This document shows, one piece after another, positions 19,000-28,821 of a DNA stretch of 64,000 nucleotides. Position numbers and translations under genes: made by a program. Each line of letters opens with the position of its first letter. The first letter of the stretch is position 1. Under the pieces are notes generated by a model. That model saw only the letters and a list, made by a program, of their open reading frames with translations, was not told where the DNA came from and ran no database searches. The DNA is from Planctomycetota bacterium (lineage in GTDB: Bacteria; Planctomycetota; Planctomycetia; Planctomycetales; Planctomycetaceae): positions 298,767 through 362,766 of the forward strand of contig JACTNB010000036.1 in assembly GCA_014584345.1 (NCBI GenBank). The letters are read 5' to 3'.

Positions 19000-21222
19000 T
19001 CAGTTTTGAGGTTCGAGCAAAGCCCCCACTCGCGCCAGATGCCGCTCCCAACTGCTGACAGCCTGTTCCCTCGTCCCCACGGGAGCCAGTGGCCGATAGT
19101 TCTGTCGCTGGCCCGTCAGACGCGAGATCCAGTAGATGGCCAACTCGCGGACGGCGACGTGTTCGTGCCGCAGCCAGTCGACCAGTTGCCGCGAGATGCC
19201 GGGATCGCGTGCGTCTTGTTCCTCGTAACCCCAGAGCAGACGATAGACCGTAAACGCAGTCTGTTCATTGAAGGTCTGGCTCAACTGTTCTTGCAACAAC
19301 GCTTTGTTTTCCGGGTCGCTCAGCATCCAGTACTTCAGGCCCGCGATGGCCGCCGTCCGGGATTCCTCGTGCGGCGCGTGCGCCAGGACCGAGACCAGAC
19401 TTTCGTAGCGCTGTCCCAGCGCCAGCGCTTCGGCGGCGAGTTCCGCGATCCGTGGATTGGGATTGCTGGCAACTCCCTGGAGATCGAGCCATAAATTGCT
19501 CGACGACTCGATGGCACGAGTGAAATCGCGCTGGTCGCGCTTCTGCGAGGCGGTCAAGGTGCTGGCGGGCAGGGGAATCCAAGCTGGAAGCTGTCCTGCA
19601 GCCGCGGAATCGGATACTACATCGGTCGCGGGCAGGGGAGGCGAGCCCGCCAGGGGAATCAAGAGGTAATGGGAAGTCACCGTCTGCCAGGCCGCGGGCT
19701 CCCCCGGGGCTCCCGGTTCGCCTTGGAGACGCACGGGAGCGCCGGTCACCCACAAACTGGCCGTGGCGGGCCCCGAGGCGGGCATCCGTTCGAATTGCGT
19801 TGCAAATTGCGGGATCACTTCCACCGCCAGCGTGGTCGGCTCGCGTGGACATTCCACAAGCCAGGTCTGTCCCTGAATTCTCAGTCTCAACAGGAGTGGA
19901 TCTCCCTCGGGGGTGGGTTTCAACTGCTGGAACACGAGGCGTCCCTGCAGGATGTCCCAGCCCGCGCAGGCTTGAGGGTCGGCTCCCAGAATCGTAAGGA
20001 CCGTCAAGTCCTGCATATGCCAGCGGTATTTATCGCCTCCCAGACTGAATTCCGCCTGGGAATAGCGGGGAGACAGCAGCAGGTCGCCCGCATGCAATTC
20101 CGACATCGGTCCTGCCATCACGGCTTGTGGTTGCCCAAAGGGATTGACGATTAAGGGCGTCTCCGTGGCTTCGTACACTACTCCCGGTTGCAGGCAGACG
20201 GGATCCGGTTTCAGCGTGGTGGCCGGCGCGGGGAGTGCCGGGTCCCTGGGTTGTTCCCCGGGAGTGGCAGCCTCGGGCCGAACGGCACCGGGGACCATTG
20301 CGACGGGTACTCCCGCGGGTGGCGCTGTCGTCGAAGGGGGGGGCATCGGTATGGTTTGGGCCGCCCCGGCAGCCACCGTGGCGGCGGGGGCCGCTCCGGG
20401 GCTCAACCCGGGTAATTCCACGGGGGGAGGATCAATCGCACGGCTGGGGACGGGTGTCGGTGTGGTAGCCCCGGGGGCAGATCCCGCGGAAGGGGTGGCG
20501 GAAGCCACGAGCGGATCGGAGGGTTCCGCGGTCGAGGAAGCCTCGGCGTCGGGCGGAACCACTTCGGCCTTGTGCTCGGTCTTCGCCAATTCCCTGGGCA
20601 GACTCGTTTCGTCGGTATATCGGAAAGTGGGGTCTGTGGTGATGCTGTAGAGCCAGGCAGAGGCCATCAGCACAATCCCGAGTACACCGGCCCACTGCTT
20701 CCAGTTGGAGCGGGCTTGACGATACTCGAGAGGCGGGACCAGATCCGACAAGGTCTCCAGCGGCGGTTGAGCCTCGTTCAGACTTCGGCTGGCCTGGCCA
20801 GGCCGAGGCGGGCCGGGGGCACTCGCTGCGGGAATGGTGCTGGCCAGATGGCGCAGTCGCTGTTGGGTGGACTCCGGCATGGGAGCTCCGCCCCCAAGTA
20901 CCAGCGTGAGTATCTGATGGCAGGCACCCGCTTCGGCCAACAGTTCGTCGGAATCGAGGCACAGCTGTTCGAACTCGCGGATTTCATCGACGGACATCAG
21001 GTTATCGAGAAACTCGGCCATTTCATTGGCATTCTGGCCCGGAGCGGTCTCCAGGGGTGCGGGGGCGGCCAGCCGACGCCGCTTGATCACCTCGCGCACG
21101 CGCAGCACCAGATCGCTGGCGGCTTTGTTTTCCGATAACGTGCGCCCCACTTCCCGCGCGTCCGCGGGACGAAGTATGTCATCCATATACGCCAACAGAT
21201 ACCGCAATGTCAGTTTCACCAT
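19000..21222 (-). CDS. Large planctomycete single-pass membrane protein, function unknown
   Basis: A 740-residue protein; the start at 21222 follows GGGAG with 7-base spacing. Residues 1-55 (LTLRYLLAYMDDILRPADAR..) form a charged module that I recognise from other planctomycete membrane proteins; it is followed by an acidic helical stretch (EIREFEQLCLDSDELLAE). A single transmembrane helix lies at about 176-194. Then comes a long Pro/Ala/Thr-rich linker (about 215-340), a beta-rich region (about 350-540, including LHAGDLLLSPRYSQAEFSLG) and a helical C-terminal domain (about 560-740) of HEAT-like character. The layout resembles a membrane-anchored regulator such as an anti-sigma factor with cytoplasmic N-terminus, but this is inference only. 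Confidence 0.7.
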   Translation of the reverse strand: MVKLTLRYLLAYMDDILRPADAREVGRTLSENKAASDLVLRVREVIKRRRLAAPAPLETAPGQNANEMAEFLDNLMSVDEIREFEQLCLDSDELLAEAGACHQILTLVLGGGAPMPESTQQRLRHLASTIPAASAPGPPRPGQASRSLNEAQPPLETLSDLVPPLEYRQARSNWKQWAGVLGIVLMASAWLYSITTDPTFRYTDETSLPRELAKTEHKAEVVPPDAEASSTAEPSDPLVASATPSAGSAPGATTPTPVPSRAIDPPPVELPGLSPGAAPAATVAAGAAQTIPMPPPSTTAPPAGVPVAMVPGAVRPEAATPGEQPRDPALPAPATTLKPDPVCLQPGVVYEATETPLIVNPFGQPQAVMAGPMSELHAGDLLLSPRYSQAEFSLGGDKYRWHMQDLTVLTILGADPQACAGWDILQGRLVFQQLKPTPEGDPLLLRLRIQGQTWLVECPREPTTLAVEVIPQFATQFERMPASGPATASLWVTGAPVRLQGEPGAPGEPAAWQTVTSHYLLIPLAGSPPLPATDVVSDSAAAGQLPAWIPLPASTLTASQKRDQRDFTRAIESSSNLWLDLQGVASNPNPRIAELAAEALALGQRYESLVSVLAHAPHEESRTAAIAGLKYWMLSDPENKALLQEQLSQTFNEQTAFTVYRLLWGYEEQDARDPGISRQLVDWLRHEHVAVRELAIYWISRLTGQRQNYRPLAPVGTREQAVSSWERHLARVGALLEPQN

Positions 21223-21566
21223 TAGACACTCCCTGCGATCACACCCGGTTGCCGCTCCAGCGTCCACGGGTTCGTTATTCTGTAAGACAAACGCTTCGAG
21301 TTCTTGCCGGTGCAGCGGTCCATCGGTCCCGCAGCCCACCCGCCTGAATTTGCGTAAAGGTGAAGGGGCGGAATTGCCTTCGCTCCCAACCGCGGATATG
21401 CTGGCGGATATTACGAGATATTCGCTCGCTCTCCGAGATCGTGGGAAACGGATCTGTCCCGTTCACGCTTCCCCCTCGGGGTATATGTGTGGTCAAACCG
21501 GGAATTTCGTACGAAAATCTCTCGGTTTCGTCGATTTTTTGCGGAAATACTCCGGAAGGAAGTCCC

Positions 21567-24500
21567 ATGCCTGGATTCTACCTCACTCGGCTCCTTGGTT
21601 TGATGGCCTGTTCGGTTATCTGGATGGTTGCCGTTGCTTCCACTGGATTCTGCCAGGAACGGCCGGTCGTCGATCCCAAGAACAACAAACACGACCGCCC
21701 CGATACCAAACCGCTTTCTCCCGAGGCCGCCCTGCAGGCCTTTCAGGTGGCGGATGACTTGCGGATCGAGGAAGTGCTGGCGGATCCCCTGATCGCGCAG
21801 CCCTTACAGGTTTCGTTCGATACTCGTGGCCGGTTGTGGCTGGTGGAATATCGCCAGTATCCGCACCCGGCTGGCCTGAAGGTGAAAAGCCACGATGTCT
21901 TCTGGAGAGCCGTGTACGACAAAGTGCCCGAGGCTCCCCCTCACCACGTCCGAGGCAAGGATCGCATTACCATTCACGAAGACACCAACGGGGATGGGAC
22001 GTTCGATAAACACACGGTATTCGTCGATGGCTTGAACATCACGTCCGCGGTGGCGGTGAATACCGAGGGAGCCTGGGTGCTCAATCCTCCCTACCTCCTG
22101 TTTTATCCCGACCGAAACCAGGACGATATCCCCGATGGCGATCCGGAAGTGCATCTGGCGGGCTTCGGGCTGCAGGATACGCATTCCGTCGTGAACAGCC
22201 TGACCTGGGGGCCCGATGGCTGGCTGTACGCAGCCCAGGGGAGTACCGTCAACGGCGAAGTGATTCGACCGGGCCTCGACAAAAAACCCCAGATTTCCCT
22301 CGGCCAGAACATCTGGCGTTATCATCCCCGGAAACGCATTTACGAAATCTTCGCCGAAGGGGGCGGGAATGCCTTTTCCGTGGAGTTCGATCGCCAGGGA
22401 CGTATTTATTCCGGGCACAACGGCGGCGATACCCGCGGCTTTCATTACGTGCAGGGGGGGTTTTACCGCAAAGGCTTTTCCAAGCACGGTCCGTTGTCGA
22501 ATCCGTATGCGTTTGGCTTCTTCGATTCCATCGACCACCACAGCGCCCAGCGCTTCACGCATAGCATCATGTTCTACGAAGCCGAGACTCTCCCCGAACG
22601 CTACCGGGGCAAATTGTTCGGCGTGGAACCGCTGCAGGGGAGCGTCGTATATGCCGAGGCCCAGGCAAAAGGGTCCACCCTGCAAACCAAGGATATCGAC
22701 CGACCCGTCACCAGCAGCGATTCCTGGTTTCGACCAGTGGATATCAAGTTGGGGCCGGATGGAGCCATCTACATCTGCGACTGGTACGATGGCCGCGTGG
22801 CCCATCTGTTTACCATGGAAGAACAGGTCGATGCCGAACTGGGTCGCGTCTATCGCCTGGCCCCCCGTGAAGGGAAACTCCCCGCAATCCCGAATTTACG
22901 CGCCTGGTCGGAAGACAAACTGCTGTCGGCCTTGACCGATTCGAATCGGGAACTTCGCAATCTGGCGATTCGCCGCCTCGTGGAGATCGGCAATGCACAA
23001 ACCCTGGCGAGCATCGAACAACTGCTGCGCGATCCGGCACAACCGGCGGCCCTCGAATTGTTGTGGGTCCGCCAGCAGTTGCGCGAGTGGACCGACCTCG
23101 AACTGTCGGCCTTCTGGACGCATCCCGATCCGTTCGTGCGGGCCTGGAGCATTCGTCTGGCCTGCGACGACCACCAGTTGGACGAAGCCTTGGCCGGGCA
23201 ACTGGCTGAAATTGCCCTGGGTGAGGAAGACGTGCATGTGCGCAGCCAGATTTCCAGTTCCATTCGCCGGCTCCCCCCCGCCCAGACGGCTCGACTCTGC
23301 CTGAGCCTGCTCAATCGCTCCGCCGACGTAAGTGATCCTCATTTGCCCCTGCTGGCCTGGTGGAACGTGGAAAGCATAGCCAGTCGCGACGCACGGCTGC
23401 TGCTGGAGTTCACGCAAGCCGCTGCCAAATCCGAGAGCAGCCTGTTCCGTGACGAGATAGCAGAGCGACTCGTCCGCCGCCTGGTGGCCTCGCGGAACGC
23501 AGCCGACTGGAAAGTCTGCGAGCAACTGCTGCTGCTGCCCGCGGCCGCGAACTATGCGGAACAATTCGTGCGGGGCTTCGAACTGGGCACGGAAGGACAA
23601 TCGCTGGCGGGCTTCCCCGCGAACTTGTTGTCCGCCCTGGAACGCCTGGGGAAATTGCCGCTGCCCCTGCAACTCCGGTTGCGCCAGCCCGCGGCGGTGG
23701 CGGAAGCGACGCGCTTGATTCAGGATGCGGGGGGAAGTCCACAGCAGCGCCTGCCGTTGATTCGCGTGGCGGCCGAACTGCCGGATCCCCAACTGGGTCG
23801 GGCCGTGCTGGAAGCGGCCCGTTCCTCGAAAAACGCGGAACTGCGCGTGGCCGCCTGGCTGGCCTTGCAGGGCCCGTTGGGCGAGGCGGTGCAGTTAACC
23901 CGCGCGGAAATTCCCGAGGGATTTGCCGCCTGGGGCGACCGGGAAAAATCGGCCTTGTGCCTGACCTTTGCCTCGCGCGCGGAATGGGCGCGAGAGTTGA
24001 TCGAGGCACGGCGCGCGGGCACCCTGACCCAGGCGGATGTTCCCCAGGATGCCCTCCTGAAGATGACCTTTCACAAGGACCCGGCACTCCAGCAGGCCAT
24101 CCAGGAACTGTGGGGCAGCCTGGCGGGAGCCGCCACCGCCGAGATGGTGGAAACCGTCGATCGGCTGACGGTCGTACTCGAAGACAAAACGGGGGATCCC
24201 TACGCCGGCAAAAAACTCTATAACCAGCGCTGCGCCAAATGCCACGAATTGTTCGCCGAGGGGGAATTCGTCGGTCCCGGTCTGACGTCCTATCAACGGA
24301 ACGACCGCAGGCATCTGCTGCTGCAAATTGTCAATCCGAGCCTGGAAATCCGCGAAGGCTTCGAGCTGCGCGTCGTGGTGACCGCCGATGGCCGCATCCT
24401 CACCGGCTTCGTTACCTACGAAGACGACAACGCCCTGGTGATTCGCGGTTCGGAAGGAGAGGATGTCCGCGTCTCCAAGGAAGACATCGACGACATGATC

Positions 24501-24605
24501 CCCCAGAAAAAATCCCTGATGCCCGAGGACTTGCTCAAGGGGCTGACCGATCAACAGGTAGCCGACCTCTTCGCCTACCTGCAAAGCGCCCAACCGTTAA
24601 GGTAA
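21567..24605 (+). CDS. PVC-type membrane-bound dehydrogenase with C-terminal heme domain
   Basis: A 1012-residue exported protein; GGAAGGA 6 bases before the ATG at 21567 and the following signal peptide (LLGLMACSVIWMVAVASTGF) fix the start. Residues about 60-450 form the beta-propeller of the planctomycete membrane-bound dehydrogenase family (DTRGRLWLVEYRQYP, THSVVNSLTWGPDGWLY, DIKLGPDGAIYICDWYDGRV). Residues about 450-850 are helical and HEAT-like. The C-terminal domain has one c-type heme site, CAKCH (889-893), within a YAGKKLYNQRC..FVGPGLTSY context, ending in LTDQQVADLFAYLQS. Such proteins are thought to be periplasmic sugar/alcohol dehydrogenase-like electron donors; substrate unknown. 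Confidence 0.88.
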   Translation: MPGFYLTRLLGLMACSVIWMVAVASTGFCQERPVVDPKNNKHDRPDTKPLSPEAALQAFQVADDLRIEEVLADPLIAQPLQVSFDTRGRLWLVEYRQYPHPAGLKVKSHDVFWRAVYDKVPEAPPHHVRGKDRITIHEDTNGDGTFDKHTVFVDGLNITSAVAVNTEGAWVLNPPYLLFYPDRNQDDIPDGDPEVHLAGFGLQDTHSVVNSLTWGPDGWLYAAQGSTVNGEVIRPGLDKKPQISLGQNIWRYHPRKRIYEIFAEGGGNAFSVEFDRQGRIYSGHNGGDTRGFHYVQGGFYRKGFSKHGPLSNPYAFGFFDSIDHHSAQRFTHSIMFYEAETLPERYRGKLFGVEPLQGSVVYAEAQAKGSTLQTKDIDRPVTSSDSWFRPVDIKLGPDGAIYICDWYDGRVAHLFTMEEQVDAELGRVYRLAPREGKLPAIPNLRAWSEDKLLSALTDSNRELRNLAIRRLVEIGNAQTLASIEQLLRDPAQPAALELLWVRQQLREWTDLELSAFWTHPDPFVRAWSIRLACDDHQLDEALAGQLAEIALGEEDVHVRSQISSSIRRLPPAQTARLCLSLLNRSADVSDPHLPLLAWWNVESIASRDARLLLEFTQAAAKSESSLFRDEIAERLVRRLVASRNAADWKVCEQLLLLPAAANYAEQFVRGFELGTEGQSLAGFPANLLSALERLGKLPLPLQLRLRQPAAVAEATRLIQDAGGSPQQRLPLIRVAAELPDPQLGRAVLEAARSSKNAELRVAAWLALQGPLGEAVQLTRAEIPEGFAAWGDREKSALCLTFASRAEWARELIEARRAGTLTQADVPQDALLKMTFHKDPALQQAIQELWGSLAGAATAEMVETVDRLTVVLEDKTGDPYAGKKLYNQRCAKCHELFAEGEFVGPGLTSYQRNDRRHLLLQIVNPSLEIREGFELRVVVTADGRILTGFVTYEDDNALVIRGSEGEDVRVSKEDIDDMIPQKKSLMPEDLLKGLTDQQVADLFAYLQSAQPLR

Positions 24606-24654
24606 GCGACCAGACGGCAAGCGGACGGTCGTCGCAGGTTGGACGGGGCCCCCT

Positions 24655-24735
24655 GCTTGCATCGCACGACAGGGCAAGCTGGCGGCCCAAGCCCGGGATC
24701 GCACTGGCGGACAAGCCGGCCCGCATGTCCGCTGG
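24655..24735. repeat. REP-like repeat (GGATCGCACTGGCGGACAAG family)
   Basis: GGGATCGCACTGGCGGACAA followed by GCCGGCC here is repeated exactly around 25498-25524, with a diverged form near 28770. It lies between a stop codon and a minus-strand gene end, the place where REP elements usually occur. Confidence 0.6.
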
Positions 24736-24784
24736 TGTGGGGAGGGGCATCCGGTGACGGTGGCCCTTTCCCGATTGGGCCATC

Positions 24785-25285
24785 TCATGAGGCCGGCTGT
24801 CGATCAGGATCAGACGTTTTGCCCGTTCGAACCCATGGTCTCCAGCCGCAGATCATTGCGGTGGTCGCAGTTGCAGCCATGCAGAGTACTACGACGAGTA
24901 TTAGTAGCACGCTCATTCCAGCCGCTCCGGTCCAGTGCGTGCGAAAGACACCAAATGTCAGAATCATCGCTACGGAGAGCCAGAGTGCAATGGTTGCGAT
25001 CGTTCGAGCCGAGTTGTCGCCCAATTCGCCGGTAATTGCGGTCCCCAGTTTGTTGATCCACGGTACGATTAAGCCAAGTATGCCCAATATCATGAACCCC
25101 ATGCCGACACCGGATGTCACCGATGCGAGCATGTGCAGATCTCTATCTTGGTAAGAATCCAGGACGCGAGTCACGGTGGCGGGGTCAGCAAGATTCAACT
25201 GCGGCTCGAGCTTGCTGCCGAAGGCAATTAGCCCACTGCTCACGGCAATCGCGAGCACGCAAACCAGTTGAATGAACCCTCTCAT
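24785..25285 (-). CDS. Small four-helix membrane protein, unknown
   Basis: A 166-residue protein with four hydrophobic segments (about 4-22, 57-76, 97-112, 122-144). The ATG at 25285 is 7 bases after GGAGG, better than the TTG one codon upstream. I do not recognise a family. It is flanked on both sides by the same REP-like repeat (24690s and 25490s) and followed by a transposase remnant region a few kb on, so it may sit on recently rearranged DNA. Confidence 0.6.
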   Translation of the reverse strand: MRGFIQLVCVLAIAVSSGLIAFGSKLEPQLNLADPATVTRVLDSYQDRDLHMLASVTSGVGMGFMILGILGLIVPWINKLGTAITGELGDNSARTIATIALWLSVAMILTFGVFRTHWTGAAGMSVLLILVVVLCMAATATTAMICGWRPWVRTGKTSDPDRQPAS

Positions 25286-25464
25286 CAATGATCCTCCAGG
25301 AAGTGCTGAGCTTCATTTGGTTTCTAGGGCTGTGGCAGACTGGCCGAACAGGTATTCGACCGCCGAAGTGCGTCAAAATTCTACCTCACTTCGGCGGTGT
25401 AGTATGAACTTGTCAACCTTGATTTGTCAAACTGTATAAACGAGTGGCGACGGAGTCTCTCGCT

Positions 25465-25535
25465 CGCATCGCACTAGCAGGCATGCGGCCCAAGCCTGGG
25501 ATCGCACTGGCGGACAAGCCGGCCAGTGGGCCCCG
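25465..25535. repeat. REP-like repeat, second copy
   Basis: GCATGCGGCCCAAGCCTGGG, then ATCGCACTGGCGGACAAGCC and GGCCAGTGGG, match the copy at 24680-24720. CACTGGCGGACAAGCCGGCC with the following AGTG is a hairpin-forming palindrome (CACTGGC/GCCAGTG). Confidence 0.6.
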
Positions 25536-25569
25536 ATTCGCTATTTGCTGGTTCGGGAGTTGAGAGGAG

Positions 25570-28500
25570 TCAGTCAGAGATGGGGGCGCGGAAACAGAGT
25601 AGCTCGCCAGTCTCTAAAGTGACAAATATCTCTCCCTGGGCATTGATGGCCAGTCCTGCCTTCACGGTGTCCGCTGGCAGAGGATGTTTCCAGAGTTGTT
25701 TGCCGGTCGTAGCATCCATGGCCTCCAGGAAAGGCTTGTCCGGGGCCGTTTCGGTGTGTCCGGCCACCAGCAGGACTTGCTCGCAGAGGGCGAGCGCGGT
25801 GAATCGCCGGGCTTCTTCTTCCCGCCAGACATGACGAGGCGGGGCAGCCCGCCCCCGCCGTCGCAGGAATTCGCCGGCGAGGTCCTTTTTTACGCGACCC
25901 GGCTCGCCCGGTTCGCGGGGCGTTTCCAGCGTAAGGAAATCGAACGCGCTGCCATCGTAGGTCGCGTCGTAACAAAGCACGCAGCCATCTGGCAGAGTCC
26001 GCTCGAACGCACTGAATTTATTGTATTCCGGATACCAGGCCTGAAATGCAGTCCGATAGCTCGCCCGCAGATCATGAGAAGGCTCGTTCAAACACTGCAA
26101 ATCTTCCAAACGGTAACGGGCCATCTCGTAGATGCCCCCACCTGGGAAGCGGAGTTCCCCCTCCACGAGGGAGAGCTCTCCCTGCAGGCTTATTCCACTG
26201 TTGACCTGCTCTGACAATCTGCCAGAGTCATCGTTCCGCGCAAGAACTTCACCCGTCTCCGCATCCAGGGCGACTACATGCGTGCCATCATAGTGGGTGA
26301 AACCGGCGGCGGCGTAAACTCGCCGATCCTGCACGACCACTCCCCCCGAAACCGGCCAGCGGGATACCAGTTTCCCGAAGATCGGTATGCGCAAATCCCT
26401 CGGTGCGACGTGGTATCGCCACAGGGGACGGCCCGTCGCTGCTTCGAACGCATGCACGCTGCCGTCCGCGGATCCGACAAACAGGCGGCTCGCCGAGTAC
26501 GTGGGCGGAAAATAAATGGGCCCTTCCGTGTAACTGGTCCAGACGGCATTCCCTGCTCGATCAAACGCGCGCACGGCTCCCGCTCGATCCGCCAGGAATA
26601 CCAGTGAACCCGCGCAGATGGGAGCAGTCGGATACTCCAGCCCATTCCCCGAGCAGGCCCAGGCCGGTGCCACGCCCTCGGGCAATCTCGTGGCTGAAAA
26701 GTCCGAACGGGCATTGTCTCCACGATAGGTCGTCCAGTCGCGCGGATCCGTCTGCACGGGGCGTACCTGTGTACTGTTCGGATAAGTAACCCAGCGAGAA
26801 TCTTCGGGAGAGACTGCAGCAGCTTGATCGTCCGTCGCGGCAGCACCATGTCCCGCAACGGGGCGCAACCCAATATTTCCGTAGAGAGACAATTCGCAAC
26901 CACACATCCAGGGCCCCCAGTACAGATGCCCGTTTGAAACAATCACGCCGTCCTGACAAGGAGGCCGCATGGGAGCAATGTGCTCCATTTTCAGATTCTC
27001 CCGAGTCCCGTCGGTCATCACGCGCACGGTTCCGCCATGCGCGCGGAAGAAAATGCTGTCCGCGCAACCGGTTGCCCGGGTGCAAGCCCGGCGAGCTGGC
27101 AGGCTGGCCAGATCGGCCCCAGTCTGGTAGTCCAGCAGCATGCCTCGTGTTCCCTGCGGGCCGGCGGCGTACACCGCGTCGGCACGCAGCACCAACTGCA
27201 GATTTCCCACCGGATTGGTCCACTGCAGCGAGCCATCCTGTGTGGCAGCCACCACCATCTGTTTCCGTTGCGGCCCCGCAAAAAACAGAAAATCGTCCGT
27301 GCATTTCAGGTAATTGCTGGTCGCGTATCCGGTGGTGTAATGCTGAGCCCGTTCGTGTGGTCCGATGGCCTCCAACAGATTTCGATCCGTATTCCGCCAC
27401 AGCAGTCGCCCCGATTCCGCCTCCAGGCAAATCAAGGAATGTCCGGGCGCATATGCGTACAATTTCCCACCCCGCAAGCAGACGGCGCGCGCATCCAGGA
27501 ATTCCTGCTCTCGATGATGCCACAATAGTTGCCCGCTGGTACGGTCCAAGGCGACCAGTGTTCGACCATGACCAAACGCAGTGCGGGGGTCGTCGTAATC
27601 GTGACCGTCCCACATGCCCCAAGGCCAATGGCCTATGCCCCGCCGATCCGATCGCAGCGTTTCAATTTTCACCTCGGGATTCCCCACCAGGCCAAACAGC
27701 CTGTTCCCTTGTAACGCCGTCCACTTCCAGACCGGTCCATCCGTCAGTTCGGCCGGTATGGTGAACGTGGCGCGTATTTCCCCCGTGCTTCCTTCAAACA
27801 CACGGCAGGCTGCATTATCTCCCAAGTACAGCCCATCCTCGGCGGCGATCATGGTGTTCCGGTGCAGCATGAATCCTTCGGGCAGTTCGCGCCGCCATAG
27901 AATTTCCCCGTTGTAGGCATTCATGCACAACAAAGTGTTGAGCATCTCATTCTGATTGGCCTTGTGGGCAATGTGACCCATCGCCGTGTAGATGCGACCT
28001 CCCGCAATGACGGTCTGCCGAGGCATGGGACTGAACTTGGGGTAGCCGACAAACTGGGTTTCCAGCGAACCACGCACGTACTGGTCGTCCGATTGCGTGT
28101 TGTTGTCGGGCCCATGATACGGGTGACTCCAGTCGTCCATTCCCGGGGGTATCGGTTTGACAAGCCTCCGCTGCCCCAGGATCGCCTGTCCTTGCGGGCG
28201 AAGCACGCGCAGCAGTTCGGCCTCGCTGACCCGCGAAATGGCCGAATTCTCCACCAGGATCGCATCCACCAAATTATGGGACAGCGGAATTGTTTGCAGG
28301 CTCCCCTGACTGATGAAAACCCGTTTTCCTAACTCGCCTGCAACGTCGGCTTGCAGCCGCAAGGCGTCCGCTGCTTCAACGGAGTCTGTTCTCGCGAATA
28401 TAGTCCACTCCCGCGACTTCAGCCAGGTTTCCAGTGGCTGACAGGAATCGACGGTGGCACCCAGCAGGACCACAATCCCGCGCTGCTCGGGTAGAATCTC

Positions 28501-28665
28501 CAGCAACTCCCGAGCGGCGGTTTCTCTGATGGTGGTCTGATCGCGCTCCGGGTCCGCACGAACCGCCGATGGTATGACTGGACCCAGCATAAGCCAGCAG
28601 ATGCCTGTCAGCAGAAGCCCAAGCCTAAACCTCCGCTGCTCCGAGACTGTTCGACAATCCAGCAT
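25570..28665 (-). CDS. Methyltransferase-like domain + PQQ-type beta-propeller protein
   Basis: A 1031-residue exported protein; GGGAG 7 bases before the ATG supports the start. A signal peptide/anchor lies at about 13-37. Residues about 45-165 look like a Rossmann methyltransferase fold without a clear SAM motif: GIVVLLGATVDS, LVDAILVENS and ELLRVLRPQGQAILG correspond to motifs I, IV and V/VI. The rest (about 180-1031) is a PQQ-type propeller with repeated A-x-D/E-x-x-x-G-x-x-L-W motifs (for example ALDRTSGQLLWHH, CLEAESGRLLWRN, AFEAATGRPLWRY, AMDATTGKQLWKH). This architecture recurs in planctomycetes; activity is unknown, probably a periplasmic or outer-surface protein. Confidence 0.8.
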   Translation of the reverse strand: MLDCRTVSEQRRFRLGLLLTGICWLMLGPVIPSAVRADPERDQTTIRETAARELLEILPEQRGIVVLLGATVDSCQPLETWLKSREWTIFARTDSVEAADALRLQADVAGELGKRVFISQGSLQTIPLSHNLVDAILVENSAISRVSEAELLRVLRPQGQAILGQRRLVKPIPPGMDDWSHPYHGPDNNTQSDDQYVRGSLETQFVGYPKFSPMPRQTVIAGGRIYTAMGHIAHKANQNEMLNTLLCMNAYNGEILWRRELPEGFMLHRNTMIAAEDGLYLGDNAACRVFEGSTGEIRATFTIPAELTDGPVWKWTALQGNRLFGLVGNPEVKIETLRSDRRGIGHWPWGMWDGHDYDDPRTAFGHGRTLVALDRTSGQLLWHHREQEFLDARAVCLRGGKLYAYAPGHSLICLEAESGRLLWRNTDRNLLEAIGPHERAQHYTTGYATSNYLKCTDDFLFFAGPQRKQMVVAATQDGSLQWTNPVGNLQLVLRADAVYAAGPQGTRGMLLDYQTGADLASLPARRACTRATGCADSIFFRAHGGTVRVMTDGTRENLKMEHIAPMRPPCQDGVIVSNGHLYWGPWMCGCELSLYGNIGLRPVAGHGAAATDDQAAAVSPEDSRWVTYPNSTQVRPVQTDPRDWTTYRGDNARSDFSATRLPEGVAPAWACSGNGLEYPTAPICAGSLVFLADRAGAVRAFDRAGNAVWTSYTEGPIYFPPTYSASRLFVGSADGSVHAFEAATGRPLWRYHVAPRDLRIPIFGKLVSRWPVSGGVVVQDRRVYAAAGFTHYDGTHVVALDAETGEVLARNDDSGRLSEQVNSGISLQGELSLVEGELRFPGGGIYEMARYRLEDLQCLNEPSHDLRASYRTAFQAWYPEYNKFSAFERTLPDGCVLCYDATYDGSAFDFLTLETPREPGEPGRVKKDLAGEFLRRRGRAAPPRHVWREEEARRFTALALCEQVLLVAGHTETAPDKPFLEAMDATTGKQLWKHPLPADTVKAGLAINAQGEIFVTLETGELLCFRAPISD

Positions 28666-28764
28666 GTTTCGCTCCCCGCCAGAGTGATGTCCTTCATCCC
28701 CTGATTTTCAGCGTGAAGGATTGCGGTCGCAAGTCCACTTTGAGCCAATTTGCTGCAATTCCGG

Positions 28765-28795
28765 GATTCGTGCAGGCGGACAAACCGGCCCGTGG
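28765..28795. repeat. REP-like repeat, diverged copy
   Basis: GTGCAGGCGGACAAACCGGC followed by CCGTGGCAC is a diverged copy of the 24700 and 25508 palindromes. Confidence 0.4.
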
Positions 28796-28821
28796 CACTT
28801 GGTGATTCTGTCCGATTTCCG

